64,000 nt of DNA from an uncultured Clostridia bacterium (GTDB lineage Bacteria > Bacillota > Clostridia > TANB77 > CAG-508): positions 1-64,000 of the forward strand of contig CALXPN010000004.1 in the NCBI GenBank assembly GCA_944390285.1, in the 5' to 3' direction. The notes beneath the pieces are model-generated. The model saw only the letters and a list, made by a program, of their open reading frames with translations, was not told the DNA's origin and did no database searches. A program made the position numbers and the translations under genes. Shown here in pieces: positions 9,575 through 17,910 of this stretch. The number at the start of each line of letters is the position of its first letter. Within the stretch, counting starts at the first letter, position 1.

Positions 9575-10624
9575 CTATTCTTCATCTTTTCTATCAAATT
9601 GAGATAAAAATCTCACATCATTTGTATATAAATATCTCATATCTGTAATTCCATATCTAAACATAGCAAGTCTATCTATACCAGTTCCAAATGCAAAACC
9701 TGCATATTTATCAGGATCATAACCATTCATTTTTAAAACATTTGGATGTACCATTCCAGCACCTAAAAGCTCAATCCAGCCAGTTTTTTTACAAAGTGCA
9801 CAACCTTTTCCACCACATTTAAAACAAGTAACATCTACCTCATAAGAAGGTTCTGTAAATGGGAAATAACTTGGTCTAAATCTTAACTCAGAATTTGCTC
9901 CTATCATTTTTCTAACAAAAACTTCTAATGTACCTTTTAAATCAGCAAGTGATACATTTAATTCTTTTCTATCTATAACTAATCCTTCAACCTGATTAAA
10001 TTGATGAGAATGTGTTGCATCATCTTCTCTTCTATATGTTTTTCCTGTACATATCATTCTTATTGGTGATTTATCTTTATTTGCTATCATAGTTCTTGCT
10101 TGAACACTTGATGTTTGGGTTCTAAGTAAATATTCATTTGTTATATAGAAACTATCCTGCATATCCCTTGCTGGATGTCCCTTTGCTAAATTTAATCTTT
10201 CAAAACAAAACTCATCTGTTTCAAGTTCTGGACCATCAACTACATCATATCCCATTGAAACAAATAAATCTTGGATATCTTCGATAACCCTATTTATAGG
10301 ATGTTTACTTCCTCTTTTTATTTTTGTTCCTGGTAAAGTAATATCTAACTTTTCTTTTTCTAATTTTTGTGCTAAAACTTTTCCTTTTAAAAACTCTTCT
10401 TTTTCATTTAATTTTTCTTCAATTTCTTTTCTAACTTCATTTACTAAACTACCTATTTTAGGTCTTTCTTCTGGACTTAATGTTCCTAATCCTTTTAAAA
10501 GATTAGAAAGTTCACTTTTTTTACCTAAAAGTTTAACTTTTAATTCCTGAGCTTCTTGCAGATTTTGAATTTCTGCAATCTTTTCTTTTGCAATTTTTTG
10601 AATTTCTGCAATTTTTTCTTTCAT
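9575..10624 (-). CDS. pheS: Phenylalanine-tRNA ligase alpha subunit
   Basis: This 349-residue class II catalytic subunit has an N-terminal coiled coil (about 1-85), then the catalytic core with [11 protein letters not shown] (motif 2 region), [17 protein letters not shown], the Cys-rich insert [17 protein letters not shown] and motif 3 [16 protein letters not shown] at 10624 has TAAGGAGG upstream. Expression is expected to depend on uncharged tRNA-Phe through the T-box in the leader. Confidence 0.97.
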   Translation of the reverse strand: MKEKIAEIQKIAKEKIAEIQNLQEAQELKVKLLGKKSELSNLLKGLGTLSPEERPKIGSLVNEVRKEIEEKLNEKEEFLKGKVLAQKLEKEKLDITLPGTKIKRGSKHPINRVIEDIQDLFVSMGYDVVDGPELETDEFCFERLNLAKGHPARDMQDSFYITNEYLLRTQTSSVQARTMIANKDKSPIRMICTGKTYRREDDATHSHQFNQVEGLVIDRKELNVSLADLKGTLEVFVRKMIGANSELRFRPSYFPFTEPSYEVDVTCFKCGGKGCALCKKTGWIELLGAGMVHPNVLKMNGYDPDKYAGFAFGTGIDRLAMFRYGITDMRYLYTNDVRFLSQFDRKDEE

Positions 10625-10638
10625 TTTTATCCTCCTTA

Positions 10639-10885
10639 AAAAAATAAACGTCCTATGACATAGGACGTTTTATACGTGTTACCACCTAATTTTATTAATA
10701 AAATTATTAACCTCATTATAGTTATAACGTTACAAACGCTTATAGCTACTTTAATTTCACTATAAGAACCTCAAAAGTGAAATTTCAATAAATAAAATTT
10801 AAACAAACTCTCAGCGCAACATTTGTTCTCTCTTTAAATTTTTACTATTTATTTACTTTGCTTTTTACAAACGGTTTTATATTAT
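10639..10885 (-). promoter_or_regulatory. T-box riboswitch (tRNA-Phe) upstream of pheS
   Basis: The minus-strand leader has the T-box core GGTGGTAACACG (10675-10686) and a candidate Phe specifier TTC in GAGGTTCTTAT (TTC at 10766-10768). It ends in a terminator stem, ACGTCCTA (10655-10648 region) with TAGGACGT, followed by a T-rich run ending about 10639. The T-box core can pair into an antiterminator when uncharged tRNA-Phe binds. The specifier agrees with the downstream gene. Confidence 0.92.
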
Positions 10886-10891
10886 GTTAAT

Positions 10892-10920
10892 AATATAACA
10901 TACATTTTTTTAAAAATCAA
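10892..10920 (-). promoter_or_regulatory. Vegetative-type promoter of the pheST leader
   Basis: On the minus strand TTGATT (10920-10915), a 17-nt spacer and TATATT (10897-10892) form a good housekeeping promoter. It lies just ahead of where the T-box leader begins. Confidence 0.6.
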
Positions 10921-10929
10921 GTATTTTAT

Positions 10930-11091
10930 CTATATTCTTTCTTCACCATTTCTTTCTTGAGATTTTCCTAGCTCCTTATTATTACTTATACTAGATACAC
11001 TTTTTATATATTCTCTAGCTTTAGAAAAATTCTCCATTCCACTTTCAAATGATGAATTCACTAGTGCTTCAAATTCTGCAAAATCTTTCAT
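10930..11091 (-). CDS. Small acidic/polar protein, 53 residues, unknown
   Basis: This short open frame is predicted helical (begins MKDFAEFEALVNSSFESG) and ends in TAG. I prefer the ATG at 11091 because AAGGA lies 9 nt before it; an ATG at 11100 directly abuts that box. It has no transmembrane segment and no cysteine. It follows the 294-residue coiled-coil gene by 21 nt and so may be the last gene of that operon. The normal codon use and a proper RBS support it as real; its function is unknown. Confidence 0.55.
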   Translation of the reverse strand: MKDFAEFEALVNSSFESGMENFSKAREYIKSVSSISNNKELGKSQERNGEERI

Positions 11092-11112
11092 ATCAACCAT
11101 TCCTTATATAAT

Positions 11113-11997
11113 TTAATTTTTTATATTTGATAATTCATTAATTCTAAAATCATTTATTCTCATATTTAAAGGTTCTATTATTGTAGATATAATTACTTTT
11201 TGAGTGTTAAATCTACTTACAAAAAATCTTGTAATTCGTTTAAACATTTTTGGCTTTTTTATATTTACAGCTAAACTCTTACTTCCAACTTCCATTGCAT
11301 CATAAATAGATTTTTGCTTGTTTTCATTTATTCTATTTATTTCAGCACTTATCATAGATATCTCTTTTTCCAATTTTTCTATTTGATCTGAGTTGTCATT
11401 TTTATCTTTTAAACTTTTTTCTAATGTATCTGAAAGTTGTTGTTCAATTTCTACTGCAACATCTTGTTGATCTAGAAGATTAGCAATCATTTTTGAATCT
11501 ATTTCTGAATTATTATTTTTTCTGTTTTTAATTTTTTCTATAACAATTTTTATATTTTCTTTTATAGATTTCTTAGCTTTATCATTTTCTTTTTGTTCAT
11601 TTTTTCTAACAATTTTTTGATTTAGATATTCATCATTTAAAATTGATCCAATTAAACTTGCTTCCAGTTCTACTTTTCTTAAAATTAATTGTTCAATTTT
11701 TACATCATAAAATTCACTAAGTTCAGTAAGAGCTTGTTCATAGTTACTTAAAGTTTCCAATACAATTTGTTTAACAGAATCATAATTTTTAGCTCCTTCT
11801 TTAAATTTAGGATTTATATCCTTTATTTCACTTTTTATAGCATTTAATTCTGAATCTACTTTTTCTTTTATTGTATTTTTTGAAATTTTCTCTATATAAG
11901 CCCTTTTTACAATTGCCTCAGACTTTATTCTATTTTCGGATTCATTATATATTTTCCATAAATTTTTACAATTTTGTACTTGATTTTGTTCTTCCAA
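11113..11997 (-). CDS. Coiled-coil protein, 294 residues, unknown
   Basis: This is a Lys/Glu/Ile-rich, mostly helical soluble protein with long coiled coils (about 40-130 and 140-235). A basic C-terminal part includes KKPKMFKRITRFFVSRF (about 250-266), which could touch membrane or nucleic acid. The start is TTG at 11997, chosen because AAAGGAGG sits 7-8 nt upstream and no ATG is better placed. I recognise no family. It lies within a run of unrecognised genes (10.9-17.2 kb), all on the minus strand with short gaps. Confidence 0.7.
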   Translation of the reverse strand: MEEQNQVQNCKNLWKIYNESENRIKSEAIVKRAYIEKISKNTIKEKVDSELNAIKSEIKDINPKFKEGAKNYDSVKQIVLETLSNYEQALTELSEFYDVKIEQLILRKVELEASLIGSILNDEYLNQKIVRKNEQKENDKAKKSIKENIKIVIEKIKNRKNNNSEIDSKMIANLLDQQDVAVEIEQQLSDTLEKSLKDKNDNSDQIEKLEKEISMISAEINRINENKQKSIYDAMEVGSKSLAVNIKKPKMFKRITRFFVSRFNTQKVIISTIIEPLNMRINDFRINELSNIKN

Positions 11998-12030
11998 AAT
12001 TAGTCCTCCTTTTAAAAGGTATTACAATTT

Positions 12031-12180
12031 TTAATTATTATCCTTAATAATATTTTTAGCATCACTTATTCCAGATTTTTTTTCTGATTCTATTTTATTT
12101 AAAAGTTCTCTCATTTCTTCTATAGACATGTAATCTAAATTATATATTTGATTATTATATACAACAGTTCCTAATTTCAT
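12031..12180 (-). CDS. Small protein, 49 residues, unknown
   Basis: The frame runs from ATG at 12180 to TAA at 12031, with GGAGG 6 nt before the start. The product begins MKLGTVVYNNQIYNLDYMS and continues as a charged helix (EEMRELLNKIESEKKSG). It sits 23 nt downstream of the DUF5050-like gene and 33 nt upstream of the TTG start of the coiled-coil gene, so it is probably part of one transcript. The pattern (short beta hairpin, then a helix) is seen in many small clostridial proteins, but no function is known to me. Confidence 0.6.
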   Translation of the reverse strand: MKLGTVVYNNQIYNLDYMSIEEMRELLNKIESEKKSGISDAKNIIKDNN

Positions 12181-12203
12181 AGGCTTCCTCCATAACAAAT
12201 TTT

Positions 12204-13184
12204 TTAATATTCTATCTGTATACTTTCTTTTCCATTTTCTTTTATTCTATATATTTGATGTATTTGGGAAGTATCTTGGCTGTTATCCAAATAATAAATC
12301 ATTCCATCTACAATATTTATATGTGTCCTACTTGTATTTAAAGAAACTATTGATTTTGATTTTTTACCTTTTAAATCACATCTACAAATTTGTTTATTCA
12401 CAGCATCAAAATAATATATGCCTTTACTTGTAACATTATATGTTTCATTATTAACAAATGTTGCAACAGTAGTTTTTGAAGAACCATTTTTCTTTATTTT
12501 GCATAATGCATTTTCATTCTCATCATAAAAATAAATCCAATTCTTCAAAATTTGAATGTTTTTTATATTATATTCTGTAGAAATATCTTTCAAATCCGTT
12601 CCATCTATAGTTATAGAATGTAAAAAACCAACATTATCTGTAAAATATATTATATCATCATCTAAAACAAAGTCTCGAATATTTGCAACAGTTAATGTAG
12701 ATTCTTCACCAGATTCTATTGAAAGTTTATTTAATCCTATACTCTCTTTATCTGATACATAATATATAAATCCATCTTTTAAATAAAATTTACTTATCGA
12801 AGTTGCTAATGTTTTTATTTTTTTTAAATCTTCTCCATTTGTTTTTACTGAATTTAAATCAATTGTATTTTCACTTGAAACAGTTAAATAATAAATTCTA
12901 TCACCATCAAGAGTTATTGAATAGGCTGTTTCTTCTGTAAGTTGAGTTTCCTCGTTTTTCTCTACTTTAAATATTCCTTTCTCATATTTGTTATAATAAA
13001 TAGTATTTCCATCTGCTAAAGCTAGTCCCATATTAGCATAATTTCCTACAACTTTTTCTGGTAAAATAAATTTAGTTATAAGTTTAATAATACCAAATAT
13101 AATTAAAAATAATATTAAAGCTAAAATTATTAAAACTATTATACGTCTTTTATTTAATTTTATTTTTTTCTTTTTATTTTTCAT
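12204..13184 (-). CDS. Membrane-anchored DUF5050-like beta-propeller protein
   Basis: This 326-residue protein has a Lys-rich start (1-14), a transmembrane helix (about 15-37) and an extracellular part made of repeated blades. The blades carry the pattern D-G-D-R-I-Y-Y-L, such as NTIYYNKYEKGIFKV, GDRIYYLTVSS, GFIYYVSDKES, DDIIYFTDNVG and KGIYYFDAVNK. Such repeats are typical of the DUF5050 propeller family in clostridia, whose role is unknown and is usually taken to be surface binding. It could lie in one operon with the 726-residue membrane protein upstream (39-nt gap). Confidence 0.8.
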   Translation of the reverse strand: MKNKKKKIKLNKRRIIVLIILALILFLIIFGIIKLITKFILPEKVVGNYANMGLALADGNTIYYNKYEKGIFKVEKNEETQLTEETAYSITLDGDRIYYLTVSSENTIDLNSVKTNGEDLKKIKTLATSISKFYLKDGFIYYVSDKESIGLNKLSIESGEESTLTVANIRDFVLDDDIIYFTDNVGFLHSITIDGTDLKDISTEYNIKNIQILKNWIYFYDENENALCKIKKNGSSKTTVATFVNNETYNVTSKGIYYFDAVNKQICRCDLKGKKSKSIVSLNTSRTHINIVDGMIYYLDNSQDTSQIHQIYRIKENGKESIQIEY

Positions 13185-13223
13185 ACAACTATTTCTCCTA
13201 CTCAGAATAGATTATCAAGAATT

Positions 13224-15404
13224 TTATTCTTCCACATCTGTTAATACAAAGTTAGGATCTATTCTAAATTTATAAGTATCTACTACAATAATTGCCTCTG
13301 CATCTGTAACATCAGCTGAAACATCAAAACCATCCATAGTTAAATTTGCTAAATTTTGAATTGTAAACTCTTCTCCATTATTTTGGGCTTCTCCCATTAA
13401 ATTTGAAACTCTTTGTATCAAAGCTTCTTTTGCTTCTTCTCTTGTAACTTCTGGAACTTCAGTTTGAGTATTTGATTCAACAATTGGAGAATTTGTATTT
13501 GTATCTATTACATTTAAACTATTCATTTTTTCTTGGTAAACAACTCCAATTCTTTCTTGAATTGCTTGCATTGTTGAACTAAATTCTTCTTCTGATAAAT
13601 TTTCTACAAACAAACAATTTTCGTCTGTTAAATCTTCTATTTCAGGTGTTACATTGAAATTAATTGTATTATCTAAAAGTAATTTATATTCATTTGTGTC
13701 TGTACCAAATGTAAATACTATATCATTTTTAATATTATTTGATGATTCTGTTCCATTTGTTTTTATTTCTATATTAAACTTTTGATTTATTTGTTCCTTT
13801 TCTACAAATTCAAAACCTATTTTTAAAGTAGTACTTGCATCACTAGATACTTTATTTAAATTAAGTGTAAATCCATCTTTAGAATTTTCAATTTGAGCTT
13901 CAGCAGTATTTTCTAAATCATCTTCTGCTGAATATGTTTCCACTCCATTTTCTGTATTTGTCTCATTATTTGTTACTATTGTTGTTTCAGTATCTTTTAT
14001 ATAAGTTAATTTTAATGTATTATCATTTTCATTTGATTCATTAGTAGTAAATTCCATATCTAATGTTTCTCCATCTGGAAGAGTAGCACTGATTTTTTCA
14101 GTATTGTTATTAGAAACATTTACATATACTGTTATTTTAATTCCATTTCCTGAAGAATTTTTTACATCTTCTATTAAATTGTCAATTTGCTCTTGTAATT
14201 CTGAAACACTAATATCAATTTTTTTCCCTAATATTAAACTTATTATATTTTCAGATGACAATGTAAATGTATTTTCTGATTCACCAACAGGTGTTAAATC
14301 TGAAGTTGTCTCCACACTTGTAATTAAATTTTCATTTGAGTTTCCCTCATTTGTTTCAATACTTTCATTATTATTTGTTTGATTTTCCATGTTAACTTCT
14401 ATATTTGAATTACGAGTTTCTTCATTTACTTCTGTTACTGTTTGTCCTGAATCTGTTTGATCTTGTAAATTTATTGTTTGATCACTTTCAAAAGATGGTA
14501 CTACTGTATTTATTTCATTTTGATTATTTTGTATTTGATTTTCATCTACTGAATTATTTCTATTTTCTATATTTGATGAATTCTCAACAACTAATTTTGA
14601 TAATAAATCTTGGTCATCTCTTAAATTAGTTAAAACATTTGTTAACACATTTTTATATTCATCTTGTGATAATACAAGTTCATATGAGACCACATCTATT
14701 GAAGTATTATTTTTCTGTATAACAAGATTTTCTTGAGAAGCAAATTTTTCTTCTCCAATATTTTCAAAAAATTTGCTTGCATAATTTGTTATATAATTAC
14801 TTCTTTCATCTTCTGTTAAAGAAATTTGTTCAGCATTTTTTAATTCGTCTAATGTATCTTTATTTATATTAATTCCTAATACGTCTTGCATTTTATCATA
14901 ATGAATTCCTATATATCTATCAACAATCTCATCTGATGCAACTGCAACTGCATCTTCATTAGATAAATATCTCGCTTTAAAAAGTTCATTTCCTGAATAA
15001 TTTATAGTAAGTTCTCCAAAAGATTTTGAATTTTCTATATCATTTTGATTATTTAAATTAAATTCGAAATTACTAAAATCTACTCCCTCTGGCTCTGCAT
15101 TTTCATCTGTAGTTGATATTTGTATTTTTGTTTCTGTTTCTGAATTTTCTTCTTCTAATCTATTAATAATTGCATTATATACATCATTTTCTAAAAATTT
15201 CTTTATATTAGTATTAGAAATACTGTTTATAAATAATTGTTTTTTAGTTAAAGTTTGATTAGAAAAATAAAAATATGCTCCAACCATTCCTACTAAAAGT
15301 AAAACAAGTATTATAAAAATCACTATTATAACACCTTTTTTGCTTTTTTTATTCATTTCACCATTATTTCCAATATAAATATCTTCAATATTACTACTTT
15401 TCAT
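13224..15404 (-). CDS. Large membrane-anchored extracellular protein, unknown
   Basis: This protein of 726 residues has a cytosolic tail (about 1-25), a transmembrane segment (about 26-48, VIIVIFIILVLLLVGMVGAY) and a long outer part. The outer part contains an Asn/Glu/Ser/Thr-rich low-complexity linker (about 275-370) between two beta-rich regions. I choose ATG at 15404 because AGAGGTG lies 6 nt upstream; an earlier ATG at 15428 has no ribosome binding site. It has no cell-wall sorting motif. Asn-rich spacers of this kind are typical of surface-exposed proteins. No confident family. Confidence 0.75.
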   Translation of the reverse strand: MKSSNIEDIYIGNNGEMNKKSKKGVIIVIFIILVLLLVGMVGAYFYFSNQTLTKKQLFINSISNTNIKKFLENDVYNAIINRLEEENSETETKIQISTTDENAEPEGVDFSNFEFNLNNQNDIENSKSFGELTINYSGNELFKARYLSNEDAVAVASDEIVDRYIGIHYDKMQDVLGININKDTLDELKNAEQISLTEDERSNYITNYASKFFENIGEEKFASQENLVIQKNNTSIDVVSYELVLSQDEYKNVLTNVLTNLRDDQDLLSKLVVENSSNIENRNNSVDENQIQNNQNEINTVVPSFESDQTINLQDQTDSGQTVTEVNEETRNSNIEVNMENQTNNNESIETNEGNSNENLITSVETTSDLTPVGESENTFTLSSENIISLILGKKIDISVSELQEQIDNLIEDVKNSSGNGIKITVYVNVSNNNTEKISATLPDGETLDMEFTTNESNENDNTLKLTYIKDTETTIVTNNETNTENGVETYSAEDDLENTAEAQIENSKDGFTLNLNKVSSDASTTLKIGFEFVEKEQINQKFNIEIKTNGTESSNNIKNDIVFTFGTDTNEYKLLLDNTINFNVTPEIEDLTDENCLFVENLSEEEFSSTMQAIQERIGVVYQEKMNSLNVIDTNTNSPIVESNTQTEVPEVTREEAKEALIQRVSNLMGEAQNNGEEFTIQNLANLTMDGFDVSADVTDAEAIIVVDTYKFRIDPNFVLTDVEE

Positions 15405-15550
15405 AAGCACACCTCTCTTTTCCCCCATATTATATACATAATTTATGAAAATAACAACAGAAATTTAATATATTTTGTAAAAATTTTATTTTAAACTTTT
15501 ATTTGAAATTATAAAATCAAAATAATAAATAATTTATAATTAATATATAA

Positions 15551-15584
15551 AAATAGGACTAATAAATAATTTTTAGTCCTATTT
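15551..15584 (-). terminator. Terminator after the 144-residue gene
   Basis: AAATAGGACT (15551-15560) pairs with AGTCCTATTT (15575-15584), with T-rich sequence following on the minus strand. It lies 10 nt downstream of the gene ending at 15594. Confidence 0.7.
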
Positions 15585-15593
15585 AATACATTA

Positions 15594-16028
15594 TTATTTT
15601 TTTAAAAAAGATAAAATTTTTTTAATTATTTTTTTATACCAAATTTGTTCTTCTTGTGAGGTTAATGAAATCGAATCTGTAGAATTCATTTCTTCATTTA
15701 TTTTTTCTGATTCATTATTATTCTTAAAAATATTATCTGGATTATATTTTTCATATAATTCATTTTTCTCAATTTCTAACAATTTTTTTCTTTCTTCTTT
15801 TGATACTAAACAATCTCTATATATTAAAGCAATAATTGATTTAGCATCTTCACTTAAATCTTCTTCCCAATCTTCTTTAGAAAAATCTATTCTAGGATTA
15901 TAATTACTAATTCGATTATTATATATAAAATCTTTCAATTTTTTTGGAATCTTTTGTTGTATATTTTCCTCACTATTTTCTAAAACTTCTGCTACTTCAC
16001 ATAATGATTTTCTATATTCTTCATCCAT
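15594..16028 (-). CDS. Acidic helical protein, 144 residues, unknown
   Basis: The protein starts MDEEYRKSLCEVAEVLE. It has an acidic helical N-terminal part with IPKKLKDFIYNNRISNYNPRI, then AKSIIALIYRDCLVSKEERKKLLE, and a basic amphipathic C-terminal tail (KKIIKKILSFLKK). Related short proteins are common in clostridial genomes, to my memory, but without a known role. The start overlaps the end region of the 385-residue gene upstream (3-nt gap), suggesting translational coupling and a shared job. Confidence 0.7.
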   Translation of the reverse strand: MDEEYRKSLCEVAEVLENSEENIQQKIPKKLKDFIYNNRISNYNPRIDFSKEDWEEDLSEDAKSIIALIYRDCLVSKEERKKLLEIEKNELYEKYNPDNIFKNNNESEKINEEMNSTDSISLTSQEEQIWYKKIIKKILSFLKK

Positions 16029-16031
16029 AAT

Positions 16032-17189
16032 TTAATCATCTCTCCCATCAAAATCATCCTGTATTGAACCTGTGTCTTTGCCTTGTTCTATATCATCCCT
16101 AGCTTTATTTTTAGTTAAAACTGATTTTATTTTATCAAATGCTGCTTTTACTTTTCCTTTTGCTCCTTCATAAATTTGTCTAAATTTTGAAATATTTACT
16201 TTAGGAAGGTTTTTTTCCTTATCTAATTGAGCTTCACTTTGTTCTACTTTATCTTTATTTGCTTTGTCTCTAGCTTTCATTAAATATACTATTGGTTTAC
16301 ATTTATCAATCTTTTCCCTATCTGCATATTTCCAATGCTTACCTTTAATATCATGTAATTCTTTATCAACCTTATGATAATCTTCTTCAGAAGAAATTGC
16401 TTGCATTTTGTTTTCAAAACCAGTTAAATCAAATTCTGGAAGCTGATGTCCTTCTTGCTCTTTTTCATTTATATATCCTGCTTCAACATTTTTTCCATTT
16501 AATTCTACATATTTTTCAAATTTCTCATTATAAGCATCTTCAAAAGATTGTCTCACTCCTGCTGATATTTGATACGCACCTGATGGATGAGGATTCATTA
16601 ATGTACCTTTCATAGATCTTAATATATCTTTTTGTTGTTCAATACTATCAATTACATTTCCTTCACTATCTGGAGATACTTTATCTAAATAATCCAACAA
16701 TCTTTCTATTTCATCATATTTTGGTATTTTTTCTTCCATATCTTTAGTATATCCTTTTATTAAGTCTATACCAGAAACTTTAGTTGTATTTTCAACTACA
16801 GCCTCCTCTTTTTCAACTTCAGCTGATTCACCAACATCACTAGAGATTACTTCTTCTTGTTTTTCTTGATTTTCTTCTTTTATATAACCTAATTCAACAT
16901 TTTTAGCATGAAGATTTTTATATCTTTCATAATTCTGAGCATAATAATCCGAAAAAGGAATTCTTTCTCCTGATGGCATTTGATATACACCTGATGGATG
17001 AGTATTTGTTAAAGTTCCCCACATACTTCTTAAAATATTCATTTCTCTAACAACGCTTTCAATTGGATTGCCTTCATCATCTAATGAAATACTCTCAAGC
17101 TCAGCAATTCTATTTTTTATTTCTTCAACCTTTTCTTTCTTTTCTTGAGAATTTGAAGTATATCCTTCTATCGAATCTTTATCACTCAT
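16032..17189 (-). CDS. Protein with two copies of an unknown domain, 385 residues
   Basis: Two copies of an ~80-residue unit are visible. One is near residues 40-105 (REMNILRSMWGTLTNTHPSG ... YERYKNLHAKNVELGYI) and the second near 175-240 (EQQKDILRSMKGTLMNPHPSG ... FEKYVELNGKNVEAGYI). Both have a conserved ILRSMxGTLxNxHPSGxYQ core and both follow an acidic helix. The C-terminal third is Lys-rich and helical, with no membrane segment. RBS AAAGGAGG lies 9 nt upstream. The duplication suggests binding of a repeated or paired target. I recognise no family. Confidence 0.75.
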   Translation of the reverse strand: MSDKDSIEGYTSNSQEKKEKVEEIKNRIAELESISLDDEGNPIESVVREMNILRSMWGTLTNTHPSGVYQMPSGERIPFSDYYAQNYERYKNLHAKNVELGYIKEENQEKQEEVISSDVGESAEVEKEEAVVENTTKVSGIDLIKGYTKDMEEKIPKYDEIERLLDYLDKVSPDSEGNVIDSIEQQKDILRSMKGTLMNPHPSGAYQISAGVRQSFEDAYNEKFEKYVELNGKNVEAGYINEKEQEGHQLPEFDLTGFENKMQAISSEEDYHKVDKELHDIKGKHWKYADREKIDKCKPIVYLMKARDKANKDKVEQSEAQLDKEKNLPKVNISKFRQIYEGAKGKVKAAFDKIKSVLTKNKARDDIEQGKDTGSIQDDFDGRDD

Positions 17190-17351
17190 TTTTCTATTCC
17201 TCCTTTTATATTACTCAAATAAATAGTAAATTCCACATATCAATTTTAGCATTTTATTAAAATTTAAACTATAACATTATCATTATTTTTTCATATCTTT
17301 TTTATTACAATACTAATATTTTAAAATTAAGCTTATTCAATTTTAAAAGCA

Positions 17352-17381
17352 AAAAAAGCGCTACAATAAAGTAACGCTTTC
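17352..17381 (-). terminator. Terminator after spoVG
   Basis: AAAGCG and TAC pair with GTA and CGCTTT around a short A-rich loop (one mismatch), with a T run on the minus strand formed by the A run at 17351-17357. It lies just after the spoVG stop. Confidence 0.65.
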
Positions 17382-17398
17382 TCAAATACTATCTCAAA

Positions 17399-17695
17399 TT
17401 ATTCTGCTGTTTCAGCTGTATCTGCATTTTCTGCTACTTCAGCTTCTGGAGCTTCATAAGCTTCTAAAATAGCTTTTTGAATTTTCTCTCTTGTTTCAGC
17501 ATTAATTGGATGAGCTATATCTTTAAATTCTCCGTTTGGAGTTTTTTTGCTAGGCATAGCTATGAATAATCCATTTTGACTTTCGATAACTTTGATATCG
17601 TGAACTACGAATTCACCATCGAATGTTACAGAAGCTACTGCTTTCATTCTGTTTTCTAAATTTACTTTTCTTAAACGTACATCTGTTATTTGCAT
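17399..17695 (-). CDS. spoVG: Septation/regulatory protein SpoVG
   Basis: This 98-residue protein begins [19 protein letters not shown]. It contains the conserved SpoVG stretch [20 protein letters not shown], then [22 protein letters not shown] and an Ala/Glu-rich tail. SpoVG is a site-specific nucleic-acid-binding regulator that affects septum formation and sporulation in Bacillus. ATG at 17695 has AGAGGTG 8 nt upstream; the in-frame GTG at 17707 is part of that box. A SigH-like promoter lies upstream, fitting the known control of spoVG. Confidence 0.97.
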   Translation of the reverse strand: MQITDVRLRKVNLENRMKAVASVTFDGEFVVHDIKVIESQNGLFIAMPSKKTPNGEFKDIAHPINAETREKIQKAILEAYEAPEAEVAENADTAETAE

Positions 17696-17754
17696 TGTTT
17701 TAAGCACCTCTTTCTTCTAGTTTTATACATATTAAAATTTTATGTACTATTAAA

Positions 17755-17783
17755 TTATTCTACATAAAATCTGTTTTTCCTTC
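17755..17783 (-). promoter_or_regulatory. SigH-type promoter for spoVG
   Basis: On the minus strand GAAGGAAAA (AGGAAAA at 17781-17775), an 11-nt spacer and GTAGAATAA (GAAT at 17760-17757) match the SigH pattern RnAGGAwWW-N11-12-RnnGAATww. In B. subtilis spoVG is a classic SigH target, so position and gene agree. Confidence 0.55.
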
Positions 17784-17853
17784 TTTTTTTTATATATTTT
17801 TTTCTAATATATTTTTTTGTAAAAATATGAAACCTAATTTTTAGCTATTTTAC

Positions 17854-17882
17854 TTGAAATTATTAATATATAATAGTATAAT
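17854..17882 (+). promoter_or_regulatory. Housekeeping promoter of murC
   Basis: TTGAAA (17854-17859), a 17-nt spacer and TATAAT (17877-17882) lie 29 nt before the murC start, which has its own AGGAGG. This is a near-consensus SigA promoter, diverging from spoVG. Confidence 0.8.
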
Positions 17883-17910
17883 TGCAATAGATTTTTAGGA
17901 GGCATACAAA

